A stretch of 64,000 nucleotides of DNA from Rugamonas brunnea (GTDB taxonomy: Bacteria; Pseudomonadota; Gammaproteobacteria; Burkholderiales; Burkholderiaceae_D), in assembly GCF_014042345.1 (NCBI RefSeq), contig NZ_JACEZT010000004.1:186001-250000 (forward strand), written 5' to 3'. Below the pieces are notes generated by a model. It worked only from the letters and a program-made list of their open reading frames with translations. It was not told the DNA's origin and ran no database searches. Below, piece by piece: positions 55,545-64,000 of the stretch. Position 1 is the stretch's first letter. Each line of letters starts with the position of its first letter. Made by a program: the position numbers and the translations under genes.

Positions 55545-56303
55545 ATGCAGATTCAAGACAATGTATTCATCATCACCGGCGGCGCATCGGGCCTGGGCGC
55601 GGCCACGGCCCGCATGATTGTGGCGGCGGGCGGCAAGGTGGTGCTGGCTGACGTGCAGGTGGAAGCAGGCCAGGCGTTGGCCGCTGAACTGAAGGGCACC
55701 TTCGTCAAGTGCGACGTGACCTCGGAAGCGGACGGCCTGGCCGTGGTGGCCGCCGCCCAGGCGCTGGGCACGCTGCGTGGCCTGGTCAACTGCGCCGGCG
55801 TGGCGCCGGCCGTCAAGACCGTGGGCAAGGATGGCCCGCACCCGCTGGACGTGTTCCAGCGCACCATCAACATCAACCTGGTGGGCACCTTCAACATGGC
55901 CCGCCTGGCGGCTGACGCCATGGGCAAGACGGCGGCCACCGAGCAGGGCGAGCGCGGCATCATCATCAACACGGCCTCCGTGGCCGCGTTCGACGGCCAG
56001 ATCGGCCAGGCGGCTTACGCTTCGTCCAAGGCGGCCGTGGCCGGCATGACGCTGCCGATGGCGCGCGACCTGTCGCGCAGCGGCATCCGCGTGATGACCA
56101 TCGCTCCCGGCATCTTCGAAACCCCGATGTTGCTGGGCATGCCGGCCGAAGTGCAGCAGGCGCTGGGCGCGATGGTGCCGTTCCCACCGCGCCTGGGCAA
56201 GCCAGCCGAGTACGCGCACCTGGCCAAGACCATCATCGAAAATGTCATGTTGAACGGCGAAACGATTCGTCTGGACGGCGCGATCCGCATGCAGCCGAAA
56301 TAA
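55545..56303 (+). CDS. 3-hydroxyacyl-CoA dehydrogenase type 2 (HSD10-like SDR)
   Basis: Short-chain dehydrogenase, 252 aa, closely resembling HSD17B10/3-hydroxy-2-methylbutyryl-CoA dehydrogenases of isoleucine and short-chain fatty acid degradation. Cofactor motif TGGASGLG (residues 11-18), NCAGVAPAVKT (~83-93), catalytic Ser in NTASVAAFDG and YASSK, then APGIFETPMLLGMP, a type 2 hallmark. Reaction: 3-hydroxyacyl-CoA + NAD+ to 3-oxoacyl-CoA. The upstream LiuR-like operator agrees with that assignment. GAGGA lies just upstream of the ATG. Confidence 0.9.
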   Translation: MQIQDNVFIITGGASGLGAATARMIVAAGGKVVLADVQVEAGQALAAELKGTFVKCDVTSEADGLAVVAAAQALGTLRGLVNCAGVAPAVKTVGKDGPHPLDVFQRTININLVGTFNMARLAADAMGKTAATEQGERGIIINTASVAAFDGQIGQAAYASSKAAVAGMTLPMARDLSRSGIRVMTIAPGIFETPMLLGMPAEVQQALGAMVPFPPRLGKPAEYAHLAKTIIENVMLNGETIRLDGAIRMQPK

Positions 56304-56333
56304 GGCTTTTCGTGTAGGATGGCTGAATCAACG

Positions 56334-56365
56334 GGCGCGCGGCCCTGGTCGCGCGCCTTTTCATT
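56334..56365 (+). terminator. Intrinsic terminator between the SDR and ggt
   Basis: GGCGCGCG/CGCGCGCC 8-bp stem (56334-56341 with 56350-56357), 8-nt loop, then TTTTCATTT. It ends only about 10 bp before the ggt start codon, so ggt would need a promoter overlapping this region or read-through. Confidence 0.75.
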
Positions 56366-56375
56366 TGGAGCCTCC

Positions 56376-58169
56376 ATGATTCGTTTGAACTCCGGTTTGA
56401 AGTCCGTGGCGCCGGCGCTGGCGCTGCTAGGCCTGTTCTCCTTCCCGCCGGCGCCGGCCGTGGCGCAGGACGCCACCCCGGCGCCGGAAATCGCCACCGG
56501 CTACGCGGCCAAGCAGGGCGTGGTCGCCCGCAAGTACATGATGGCGGCCGCCAATCCGCTGGCCACCGAGGCCGGCTACCGCATGCTGCGCCAGGGCGGC
56601 AGCGCGATCGACGCGGCCATCGCCAGCCAGATGGTGCTGAACCTGGTGGAGCCGCAATCGTCGGGCATCGGCGGCGGTGCCTTCCTCATGTATTTCGACG
56701 GCAAACGCGTGCAATCGTACGACGGCCGCGAGACGGCGCCGGCGGCGGCCGACGAGCACCTGTTCCAGGATAAGGACGGCAAGCCGCTGTCGCGCGCGGC
56801 CGCTATCATCGGCGGGCGTTCCGTGGGCGCGCCGGGCGTGCTGCGCATGCTGGAACTGGCGCACCGCGAACACGGCAAGCTGCCCTGGGCCAGCCTGTTC
56901 GCGCCGGCCATCAAGCTGGCCGACGAAGGCTTCGCCGTCAGTCCGCGCCTGCACGCCTTGCTGGACCATGAGCGCTACCTGGCGCAAGATCCGGTGGCGG
57001 CGGCCTACTTCTACGACGCCAAGGGCCAGCCCTGGCCCGTGGGCCACGTGCTGAAAAATCCGGAACTGGCGCGCAGCCTGCGCGAGATCGCCGCCGGCGG
57101 CGCCGACGCCTTCTACAAGGGCCGCATCGCGCGCGACATCGCGGCCAAGGTGGCGGCCCATCCCACCAATCCCGGCAAGCTGACGGCGGCCGACATCGCC
57201 GGCTACCGCGCCCGGGAGCGCGCGCCCGTGTGCATCGACTATAAGGCCTGGACCGTGTGCGGCGCGCCGCCTCCATCGTCGGGCGGCATCGCCATCGCGC
57301 AGATGCTGGGCATCCTGTCGAACAAGGACATCAGCCCCTACAAGCCGGTCAACGGCATGCTGAACGCGGACGCCATCCACCTGTTCAGCGAGGCGGGCCG
57401 GCTGGCCTACGCCGACCGCAACCACTACGTGGCCGACACGGACTTCGTGCCGCTGCCGGGACGCGGCGTGGCGGCCATGATAGACCCGGCTTACCTGGCC
57501 CGCCGCGCGGCGCTGATCGGCCCGCGCTCGATGGGCAGCGCGCCGTTCGGCACCCCCGATGGCATGCAGGTGGCGTGGGGCACGGACACGGCGCTCGACA
57601 AGCCGTCCACTTCGCACCTGGTGGCCGTGGACGGCGCCGGCAATGGCCTGTCCATGACAACCTCCGTGGAAGACGCCTTCGGTTCGCGCCAGATGGTGGA
57701 CGGCTTCCTGCTCAACAACCAGCTCACCGACTTCTCGTTCGACGCCGTCGATGCCGACGGCCCCGTGGCCAACCGGGTGCAGGCCGGCAAGCGCCCGCGC
57801 AGCGCCATGTCGCCCACGCTGGTGTTCGAGCGCGCCACGGGCCGGCTGGTGCTGGCCACCGGCTCGCCGGGCGGCTCGTCCATCATCAACTACGTGGCCA
57901 AGGTGCTGGTGGGGACGCTGGACTGGGGCCTGGACGTGCAGCAGGCCATCAGCCTGCCCAACTTCGGCAGCCGCAACGGCCCCACGGAGCTGGAGGCGGG
58001 GCGGGTGGCGCCCGAGGTGGTGGCGCAGCTGATCGCGCGCGGCCATGTGGTGCGCCAGTTCGACCAGAACTCCGGCCTGCAGGGCATCCAGCGGCGCACG
58101 GTGGACGGCCAGCCGGTGTGGTTCGGCGGCGCCGATCCGCGCCGCGAGGGCGTGGCGCTGGGCGACTAG
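56376..58169 (+). CDS. ggt: Gamma-glutamyltransferase
   Basis: Periplasmic gamma-glutamyltransferase, 597 aa, hydrolysing or transferring gamma-glutamyl groups of glutathione. It has a signal peptide of ~30 residues (ending AVAQ). The precursor self-cleaves before the catalytic threonine, T412, in KPSTSHLVAVD, giving large and small subunits. Typical motifs are QSSGIGGGAFLMYFDG (~95), SYDGRETAP and, in the small subunit, TGSPGGSSIINYVAK. TTTGGAG lies before the ATG at 56376; an in-frame upstream start overlaps the terminator. Size and motifs are normal. Confidence 0.94.
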   Translation: MIRLNSGLKSVAPALALLGLFSFPPAPAVAQDATPAPEIATGYAAKQGVVARKYMMAAANPLATEAGYRMLRQGGSAIDAAIASQMVLNLVEPQSSGIGGGAFLMYFDGKRVQSYDGRETAPAAADEHLFQDKDGKPLSRAAAIIGGRSVGAPGVLRMLELAHREHGKLPWASLFAPAIKLADEGFAVSPRLHALLDHERYLAQDPVAAAYFYDAKGQPWPVGHVLKNPELARSLREIAAGGADAFYKGRIARDIAAKVAAHPTNPGKLTAADIAGYRARERAPVCIDYKAWTVCGAPPPSSGGIAIAQMLGILSNKDISPYKPVNGMLNADAIHLFSEAGRLAYADRNHYVADTDFVPLPGRGVAAMIDPAYLARRAALIGPRSMGSAPFGTPDGMQVAWGTDTALDKPSTSHLVAVDGAGNGLSMTTSVEDAFGSRQMVDGFLLNNQLTDFSFDAVDADGPVANRVQAGKRPRSAMSPTLVFERATGRLVLATGSPGGSSIINYVAKVLVGTLDWGLDVQQAISLPNFGSRNGPTELEAGRVAPEVVAQLIARGHVVRQFDQNSGLQGIQRRTVDGQPVWFGGADPRREGVALGD

Positions 58170-58267
58170 GGCAGGGAAGCGGCCAGTGTGGCTATCAGGC
58201 GCTATCGTGACGCGAAAGTGGTGCCATGCCTTCCCCAACGGCGCCATACCCTGCTACTCTTGACCGC

Positions 58268-59440
58268 ATGGGCATACAAAAGAAAACAGGCTTGATCCTG
58301 ACCGGAGGCGGCGCCCGTGCCGCCTACCAGATCGGCGTGCTGCAGGCCATCTCGGAGATACTGTGGGAAGCGGGCTGGCCGCCGGCGCGCAACCCGTTCG
58401 ACATCATCTGCGGCACGTCGGCCGGCGCCATCAACGCCACCGCGCTGGCCTGCCGCGCCGACAATTTCAGCGAAGGCGTGCAGCGCCTGCTCGACGTGTG
58501 GCAGCACATCAAGGTGGAGCAGGTGTACCGGGCCGACTCGCTGGGCGTGATCCGTTCCGGCGCGCGCTGGCTGTCGCTGCTGTCGTTCGGCTGGCTGCTG
58601 CGCAAGTGGCGCGCCACGCCGCCCCAGTCGCTGCTCGATAACACGCCGCTGGTGTCGCTGCTGCACCGCATGCTCGATCTGCCGCGGCTCGACACGGTGC
58701 TGTCCGAAGGCTTGCTGCACGCGCTGGCCGTCACCGCCTCGTCCTACAGCGGCGGCGAGCACATCACGTTCTACCAGACGGCGGCCGAGATCGCGCCCTG
58801 GGTGCGCATGCAGCGGGTGGCGCTGCAGGACCAGATCGGCATCGAGCACTTGCTGGCCTCGTCGGCCATTCCCTTCATCTTCCCCGCCACGCCGCTGTAC
58901 CTGGGCGGCCACCGCGAATACTGCGGCGACGGCACCATGCGCCAGATCGCGCCGATCTCGCCGGCCATCCACCTCGGTGCGAGCAAGGTGCTGGTGGTGG
59001 GCGCGGGGCGGCTGTCGGAGCCGCCGCGCAGCGCCGCCGACGGCGCCGCCCGCTACCCCAGCCTGGCGCAGATCGCCGGCCACGCCATGTCGTCCATCTT
59101 CCTCGACAGCCTGGCGGTGGACATCGAGCGCCTGGAGCGGGTCAACAAGACCTTGTCGCTGCTGCCCGAGGAGCACCTGGAGAAGACGCCGCTCAAGCCG
59201 GTCAAGCTGCTGGTGATCGCGCCGTCGGAGCGGCTGGACGACATCGCCGGCCGCCACATCGCCAGTTTGCCGGTGCCGATCCGCACCATGCTGGGCGGCA
59301 TAGGGGCCACGGAAACACGCGGCGCCGCCCTCGCTTCCTACCTGTTGTTCGAATCGACGTATACTGGCGAGTTGATTCGCCTTGGCCAGCGCGACACCCA
59401 GCTGCGCAAGGACGACGTGCTGGCCTTTTTCGACAGTTGA
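58268..59440 (+). CDS. Patatin-like phospholipase
   Basis: A 390-aa patatin-family serine lipid hydrolase with a Ser-Asp dyad: GGGARAAYQIGVLQ oxyanion loop (~12-25), nucleophile Ser in ICGTSAGAIN (~51) and Asp in YCGDGTMRQIAP (~220). No signal peptide, so probably cytosolic or peripherally membrane-bound; a DUF3336-type N-terminal extension is absent. Substrate unknown; acyl-ester cleavage is the family reaction. The ATG at 58268 starts close to the catalytic domain; a longer start at 58226 is possible. It is followed after 21 bp by the kinase gene. Confidence 0.9.
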   Translation: MGIQKKTGLILTGGGARAAYQIGVLQAISEILWEAGWPPARNPFDIICGTSAGAINATALACRADNFSEGVQRLLDVWQHIKVEQVYRADSLGVIRSGARWLSLLSFGWLLRKWRATPPQSLLDNTPLVSLLHRMLDLPRLDTVLSEGLLHALAVTASSYSGGEHITFYQTAAEIAPWVRMQRVALQDQIGIEHLLASSAIPFIFPATPLYLGGHREYCGDGTMRQIAPISPAIHLGASKVLVVGAGRLSEPPRSAADGAARYPSLAQIAGHAMSSIFLDSLAVDIERLERVNKTLSLLPEEHLEKTPLKPVKLLVIAPSERLDDIAGRHIASLPVPIRTMLGGIGATETRGAALASYLLFESTYTGELIRLGQRDTQLRKDDVLAFFDS

Positions 59441-59461
59441 ACCCCTGGGGATGGAATCCGT

Positions 59462-62400
59462 GTGCCGTTGTTGATCCGACGTCTCTGTAGTCTATTGCTG
59501 TTGCCGGCCGCCCTGCTGTGGGCCGCCGGCATGCACGCGGCCAGCGCCGGCGCACCGCCGCGCACCCTGCGCTTCGAGCAGCTGACGGTGGAGCACGGGC
59601 TGGCGCAGGAATCGGTGCTGGCCATCGCCCAGGACAAGCAAGGCTTCATCTGGCTCGGCACCCAGGCCGGCCTGACCCGTTTCGACGGCTACCGCACCGT
59701 CACCTACAAGAGCATGGTGTCCGACCCGCGCAGCCTGGGCGACAACTGGGTGCGCGTGCTGCACCTCGACAGCGCCGGCCAGCTGTGGGTGGGTACCGAC
59801 GGTGGCCTGGACCGTTACGACCCCCGCACGCGCGGCTTCGACCACTTCCTGCCGCACGAATCGGCCAAGCGCGGCAACGGCAACCGCCACGTGCGCGCCA
59901 TCGTCGACGACGGCCTGGGCGGCCTGTGGCTGGCCACCGGCGACGGCCTGCACCACTTCGATCCGTCCAGCGCCCGCTTCACCAGCTGGCACCACGACGA
60001 CGCCGACGCGGCCAGCCTGGCCGACGACCAGGTCAATGCGCTGGTGCGCGACTGGTCAGGCCGGCTGTGGGTGGGCACGGCCACCGGGCTGGACATGCTG
60101 GCGCCGGGCGCCACCCGCTTCCAGCACCTCCAGCTCGACACGGCGCCCGACGCCAAGGCCAATTTCGTGGCGGCCCTGCAGCTGGACCAGGACGGCGCGC
60201 TGTGGGTGGGTACGCTGGCCGGGCTGGAACGGTGGCAGTTGAGCGAAGGTGCGCCCCAGCGCCACCGCCTGGGCGCGCGCGAAGGCCTCAAGGGCGGCAA
60301 CATCACAGCCATCTACCTGGACGCGGAACACAACCTGTGGATAGGCAGCGGCGCCGATGGCCTGTACCGCTGGCTGCCGCAGGAGCACCGGCTGGCCCAG
60401 TACCGCCACCAGCTCGGCGACAGCCACAGCGTGGCCGACGACCAGATCTCGGCCCTGTTCCGCGACCGCGTGGGCACGTTCTGGGTCGGCACCTGGAACG
60501 ACGGCGTGAGCCGGGTCGACATGGGCAGCGGCGGCTTCGCGCGGCTGGTGCGCCAGGCGGACCAGCCGCAGGCCCTGTCGGACAACAAGGTGCGCGCCAT
60601 CGTGTCCGACGGCCATGGCCAGCTGTGGCTGGGCACCAGCGCCGGCCTCAATCTGTACGACCCGGCCACCGGCCACGCGCGCACCTGGCACCACGCGCCC
60701 GGCGGCTTGAGCGACGACCTGGTGACGGCCCTGTGGCGCGACGCCGGCGGCAACCTGTGGATAGGCGGGCGGGCCGGCATCAACCGCATGGACGCGGCCA
60801 GCGGCGCCATGCAGGCCTGGTCGTTCTCGCATGGCGATCCGGCCGGCGACACCATCCGCACCATCGTGGGCGACCGCGCCGGCCTGCTGTGGATCGCCTC
60901 GCGCGGCGGCCTGCACCGCTTCGATCCGCGCACTGGGTCCAGCCACACCTACCGCCACGATCCGGCCGACAGCGCCAGCCTGGCCGACAACGTGGTGCGC
61001 CCGATCCTCGAGGACAAGCGCGGCAACCTGTGGGTGGGCACCTTCAACGGCCTCGATCTGCTGGACCGCAAGAGCGGCCAGTTCCGCCACTTCCGGCGCG
61101 ACCCGGCCGACCCCGCCAGCCTCAGTCACGACGAGGTGCACTACCTGTACGAGGACGAGCAGGGCACGATCTGGGTCGGCACGGCGGCGGGCCTGAACCG
61201 CATGGTGCAGGGCGCCGACGGCAGCGTGAAATTCCAGCGCTACCTGCGCCGCGACGGCATCGGCGACGACGCCATCGCCTCCATCCTGCCCGACGGCGCC
61301 GGCCACCTTTGGCTGAGCACCAACACCGGCCTGTCGCGCCTGAACATGCGCACCGGCCTGGTACGCAACTACTCGGGCGCCGACGGCACCATCGAGGGCG
61401 CCTATTTCGACGGCTCGGCCCTGCGCGCGGCCGACGGCACGCTGTACTTCGGCGGCTTCAACGGCATCACCGCGTTCGCGCCGGCCGAAGTGCGCGAAAA
61501 CAGCGTGGCGCCCACCGTCGCCATCACGGACTTCCAGGTGTTCAACAAGTCGCTGCGGCCGGGGCAGGGCGCGCATGGCAAGGTGCTGAGCGGCGCCATC
61601 GAGCACACCAGCGCGCTCACGCTGGACCAGGCCGATTCCGTGTTCTCGCTCGAATTCACGGCGCTGCACTACGCGGCCCCGCAGCGCAACCGCTTCGCCT
61701 ACCAGTTGCAGGGCTTCGACAAGGACTGGGTGGTGACCGATTCGACCAAGCGCTTCGCCACCTACACCAACCTCGATCCGGGCCAGTACATCTTCCGCGT
61801 CAAGGCCGCCAACAAGGACGGTATCTGGAACGACAATGCGGCCTCGCTGGTCATCACCATCCGGCCGCCGTTCTGGAAGACGTGGTGGTTCCGCACCCTG
61901 GCCGCCGTGGCGCTGGTGACGGCCGGCTACGCGGCCTACCAGGCCCGCATGCGCGGCCTGCGGCGCCAGAAGACGGTGCTGGAGCAGCAGGTCAGCCTGC
62001 GCACGGTGGAGGTGGAGCAGAAGAACCTGCTGTTGCGCCAGCAGACCCAGGAACTGGAGCAGCGCCGGTTGGAAGCGGAGGCCCAGCGCGCCGAGGCCGA
62101 GCAGCGTCGCATCGACACCGAACGCCAGAAGCAGGAAGTGGAGCGCCAGAAGGAGAACGTGGAGCAGGCCCACCGCAACATCTCCGTGCTGAGCGAACTG
62201 GGACGCGAGATGAGCGCCACGCTGGACATGGAAACGGCCATGCGCACGCTGTACCGCCACGTGCACCACCTGATGGACGCGCAGATGTTCGGCATCGGCT
62301 TCGTGCAGGAGGAGCGCGGCATCATCGAGTTCCCGTTCGCGATCGAGAGCGGTGTGCGCACGCTGCCCTACACGCGCCGGCTCGACAACCCCAACCAGCT

Positions 62401-64000
62401 GGCCGTGTGGTGCGTGACCCACCGCAGCGAAGTGTTCATCAACGATATCGACGCCGAGTACCAGCGCTACGTGGACGATGCGGGCGCCAGCCAGAACGTG
62501 CCGTGCATGCGCGAGGACGGTGTGCCGCCGGCGCTGGCGCGCTCGATGATCTACGTGCCGCTGGTGGTCAACGACAAGGTGGTGGGCCTGCTGTGCGTGC
62601 AGAGCGAAGGCAAGCACGCCTACCAGCAGGTGCACCTGGACATGCTGCAGACGCTGGCCGCCCACGCGGCCGTGGGCCTGGAGAACGCGCGCGCCTACCA
62701 GCAGCTGGAGGAAGCCTTGCAGGCGCTGCGTCTGACGCAGGAGCAGTTGCTGCTGCAGGAGCGCCAGGTGCGGCTGCACACGGACGAGCTGGCGCTGGCC
62801 AACCGCGCGCTGCAGGAGAACGACGAGCGGCTGCGCCTGGCCAAGCAGAAGGCGGAAGACGCCACGCGCCAGAAGTCGGAATTTTTGGCCAACATGAGCC
62901 ACGAGATGCGCACCCCGCTGGCCGGCGTGATCGGCATGCTGAGCTTCGCGCTGCGCGACAGCCAGCTGCAGGAGAGCACGCGCGAGCAGATCCTGCGCGG
63001 CCAGGTCAATGCCCAGTCGCTGCTGTCGATCATCAACGACCTGCTGGACTTCTCCAAGATCGAAGCGGGCAAGCTGACCATCGAGAACATCGACTTCGCG
63101 CTGGCGGCGGCGGTGGAGAACGTGGTCAGCCTGTTCGAGGAGCAGGCTGCCGCCCACAGCGTGGGCTTCAGCCTGGAGTTCGGCGATGGCCTGCCGCAGT
63201 TCGTGGTGGGCGACCCAACCCGTTTGCGCCAGGTGCTGGTCAACCTGGTCGGCAACGCCTTCAAGTTCACCCAGCGTGGCTCGGTGCGCATGCGGGTCGA
63301 GCGGGTGGCACCGGGCCAGTCGCAGGGCGGGGTGGACGCGCCGCCGGGCGTGAACCTGATCCGCTTCACGGTGGCCGATTCGGGCATCGGCATCCCGGCC
63401 GACGCCATGTCGCGCCTGTTCCAGAAGTTCGAGCAGGCCGACGCCACCACCACCCGGCGCTACGGCGGCACGGGGCTGGGATTGGCCATCTGCCGCCAGC
63501 TGGTCGAGCTGATGGGCGGCGAGATCCGCGTGGCCAGCACGCCGGGCGTGGGCAGCACCTTCTCGTTCGAACTGCCGATGGCCAACGGCGTGGCGCCGCC
63601 GCTGGTGCCGCACGTGCCGCGCGAGCCGCACAGCCACCAGCTCAAGGTGCTGTGCGCGGAGGACTTCCCCACCAACCAGATCATCATCCGCATGATGCTG
63701 GAGGACCTGGGCCACAAGGTCGACATCGCGGCCAACGGCCTGCTGGCCGTCAAGGCCTGCTCCATGACGCGCTACGACCTGATCCTGATGGACGGGCGCA
63801 TGCCGGAAATGGATGGCGCCAGCGCCACCCGCCTGATCCGCTCCGGCGGCACGCCGGACGCGCCGGTGCGCGACCAGGAACTGATGATCATCGCGCTCAC
63901 GGCCAACGCCAGCGAGGAGGACCGCAGCCGCTACCTTGCCTCGGGCATGGACGATTTCCTGACCAAGCCGATCGACGAGGCGGCGCTGCACATGCAGCTC
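59462..64000 (+). CDS. Hybrid sensor histidine kinase with two-component-regulator propeller (cut at window end)
   Basis: The first 1513 residues of a very large membrane sensor. It has a signal peptide (~1-33), a periplasmic seven-bladed-type double propeller (~40-697) with repeated G-x-L-W-V/I-G-T-x-x-G-L motifs, and a Y_Y_Y domain (~727-800). One TM helix ([19 protein letters not shown], ~806) precedes a coiled coil (~830-900), a GAF-like domain (~910-1077), HisKA with H1147 in [10 protein letters not shown], a HATPase ([14 protein letters not shown], ~1258, and GGTGLGLAI) and a receiver domain with D1444 ([13 protein letters not shown]). The GTG at 59462 is chosen since it gives the signal peptide; upstream frames stop at once. 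Homologues of this architecture sense polysaccharide breakdown in Bacteroidetes; the ligand here is unknown. The 3' end lies beyond the window. Confidence 0.92.
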   Translation, partial: MPLLIRRLCSLLLLPAALLWAAGMHAASAGAPPRTLRFEQLTVEHGLAQESVLAIAQDKQGFIWLGTQAGLTRFDGYRTVTYKSMVSDPRSLGDNWVRVLHLDSAGQLWVGTDGGLDRYDPRTRGFDHFLPHESAKRGNGNRHVRAIVDDGLGGLWLATGDGLHHFDPSSARFTSWHHDDADAASLADDQVNALVRDWSGRLWVGTATGLDMLAPGATRFQHLQLDTAPDAKANFVAALQLDQDGALWVGTLAGLERWQLSEGAPQRHRLGAREGLKGGNITAIYLDAEHNLWIGSGADGLYRWLPQEHRLAQYRHQLGDSHSVADDQISALFRDRVGTFWVGTWNDGVSRVDMGSGGFARLVRQADQPQALSDNKVRAIVSDGHGQLWLGTSAGLNLYDPATGHARTWHHAPGGLSDDLVTALWRDAGGNLWIGGRAGINRMDAASGAMQAWSFSHGDPAGDTIRTIVGDRAGLLWIASRGGLHRFDPRTGSSHTYRHDPADSASLADNVVRPILEDKRGNLWVGTFNGLDLLDRKSGQFRHFRRDPADPASLSHDEVHYLYEDEQGTIWVGTAAGLNRMVQGADGSVKFQRYLRRDGIGDDAIASILPDGAGHLWLSTNTGLSRLNMRTGLVRNYSGADGTIEGAYFDGSALRAADGTLYFGGFNGITAFAPAEVRENSVAPTVAITDFQVFNKSLRPGQGAHGKVLSGAIEHTSALTLDQADSVFSLEFTALHYAAPQRNRFAYQLQGFDKDWVVTDSTKRFATYTNLDPGQYIFRVKAANKDGIWNDNAASLVITIRPPFWKTWWFRTLAAVALVTAGYAAYQARMRGLRRQKTVLEQQVSLRTVEVEQKNLLLRQQTQELEQRRLEAEAQRAEAEQRRIDTERQKQEVERQKENVEQAHRNISVLSELGREMSATLDMETAMRTLYRHVHHLMDAQMFGIGFVQEERGIIEFPFAIESGVRTLPYTRRLDNPNQLAVWCVTHRSEVFINDIDAEYQRYVDDAGASQNVPCMREDGVPPALARSMIYVPLVVNDKVVGLLCVQSEGKHAYQQVHLDMLQTLAAHAAVGLENARAYQQLEEALQALRLTQEQLLLQERQVRLHTDELALANRALQENDERLRLAKQKAEDATRQKSEFLANMSHEMRTPLAGVIGMLSFALRDSQLQESTREQILRGQVNAQSLLSIINDLLDFSKIEAGKLTIENIDFALAAAVENVVSLFEEQAAAHSVGFSLEFGDGLPQFVVGDPTRLRQVLVNLVGNAFKFTQRGSVRMRVERVAPGQSQGGVDAPPGVNLIRFTVADSGIGIPADAMSRLFQKFEQADATTTRRYGGTGLGLAICRQLVELMGGEIRVASTPGVGSTFSFELPMANGVAPPLVPHVPREPHSHQLKVLCAEDFPTNQIIIRMMLEDLGHKVDIAANGLLAVKACSMTRYDLILMDGRMPEMDGASATRLIRSGGTPDAPVRDQELMIIALTANASEEDRSRYLASGMDDFLTKPIDEAALHMQL

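Noticed and set aside
60056..63991. A 1311-codon open frame on the minus strand
   Set aside because: It is antisense to the hybrid kinase and has a low-complexity His/Ala/Gln/Arg composition typical of GC-rich shadow frames; the plus strand shows clear kinase motifs.

Overview
The window is a high-GC (roughly 65%) bacterial chromosome segment, almost certainly from a betaproteobacterium of the family Oxalobacteraceae (Massilia/Duganella/Janthinobacterium-like). The basis is gene order plus protein character: cmk-rpsA-ihfB-lapA-lapB-ugd-hldA-(comEA)-cysM-mltB and exbB-exbD-lpxK-(trm112-like)-kdsB-adk-hppA are both Burkholderiales-type arrangements, and the protein sequences read as Oxalobacteraceae. 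This placement is from recognition, not from a search. No tRNA, rRNA, CRISPR array, intact insertion sequence or prophage was seen, so this is mostly core genome with a few accessory patches.

Layout. 1-6.8 kb: translation, nucleoid and LPS housekeeping on the plus strand (cmk 3' end, rpsA, ihfB, lapA, lapB, ugd, hldA). 7-12.4 kb: a ComEA-like secreted HhH protein, a secreted M28 peptidase, a cyclic-nucleotide-binding/thioredoxin-reductase-like fusion lacking the CxxC, a GNAT acetyltransferase and cysM. 12.4-18.3 kb (minus): a small HTH protein, then a MoxR-DUF58-transglutaminase(TgpA)-mltB operon. 18.5-23.5 kb: an HDAC-family hydrolase, a perfect 72-bp palindrome, an OPT transporter, an RbgA/YlqF GTPase and a DODA-type dioxygenase. 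23.6-26.9 kb: a cobalamin riboswitch controlling btuB, then btuF. 27-30.4 kb: dsbA, a one-TM protein, an SDR, a SnoaL-like protein and a LysR regulator. 30.5-38.4 kb: an orphan TonB receptor and a five-gene FUSC-type efflux operon (OMF, MarR, FUSC, DUF1656, HlyD), preceded by a DUF4148 gene with a strong promoter. 38.8-42.9 kb: an FtsX-type ABC exporter, its ATPase and a periplasmic protein. 42.9-46.1 kb: sodB, glk, xseA. 46.1-47.4 kb: a gene-free region with seven copies of a rigid 96-bp element, each centred on an exact or near-exact DnaA box. 47.5-53.8 kb: exbB, exbD, lpxK, trm112-like, kdsB, adk, hppA. 54-64 kb: three small envelope proteins, an SDR with a LiuR-like operator, a gamma-glutamyltransferase, a patatin, and a very large hybrid histidine kinase cut by the window end.

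Most genes serve the envelope: LPS core and lipid A supply (ugd, hldA, lpxK, kdsB, lapAB), TonB energisation and vitamin B12 uptake (exbBD, btuB, btuF), peptidoglycan and disulfide maintenance (mltB, dsbA), and efflux.

The most unusual object is the seven-unit DnaA-box array between xseA and exbB. It has the attributes expected of a chromosomal DnaA-titrating or DnaA-reactivating locus (datA/DARS analogue) or of a relic replication origin, but no rep gene accompanies it. Its function is inference only.
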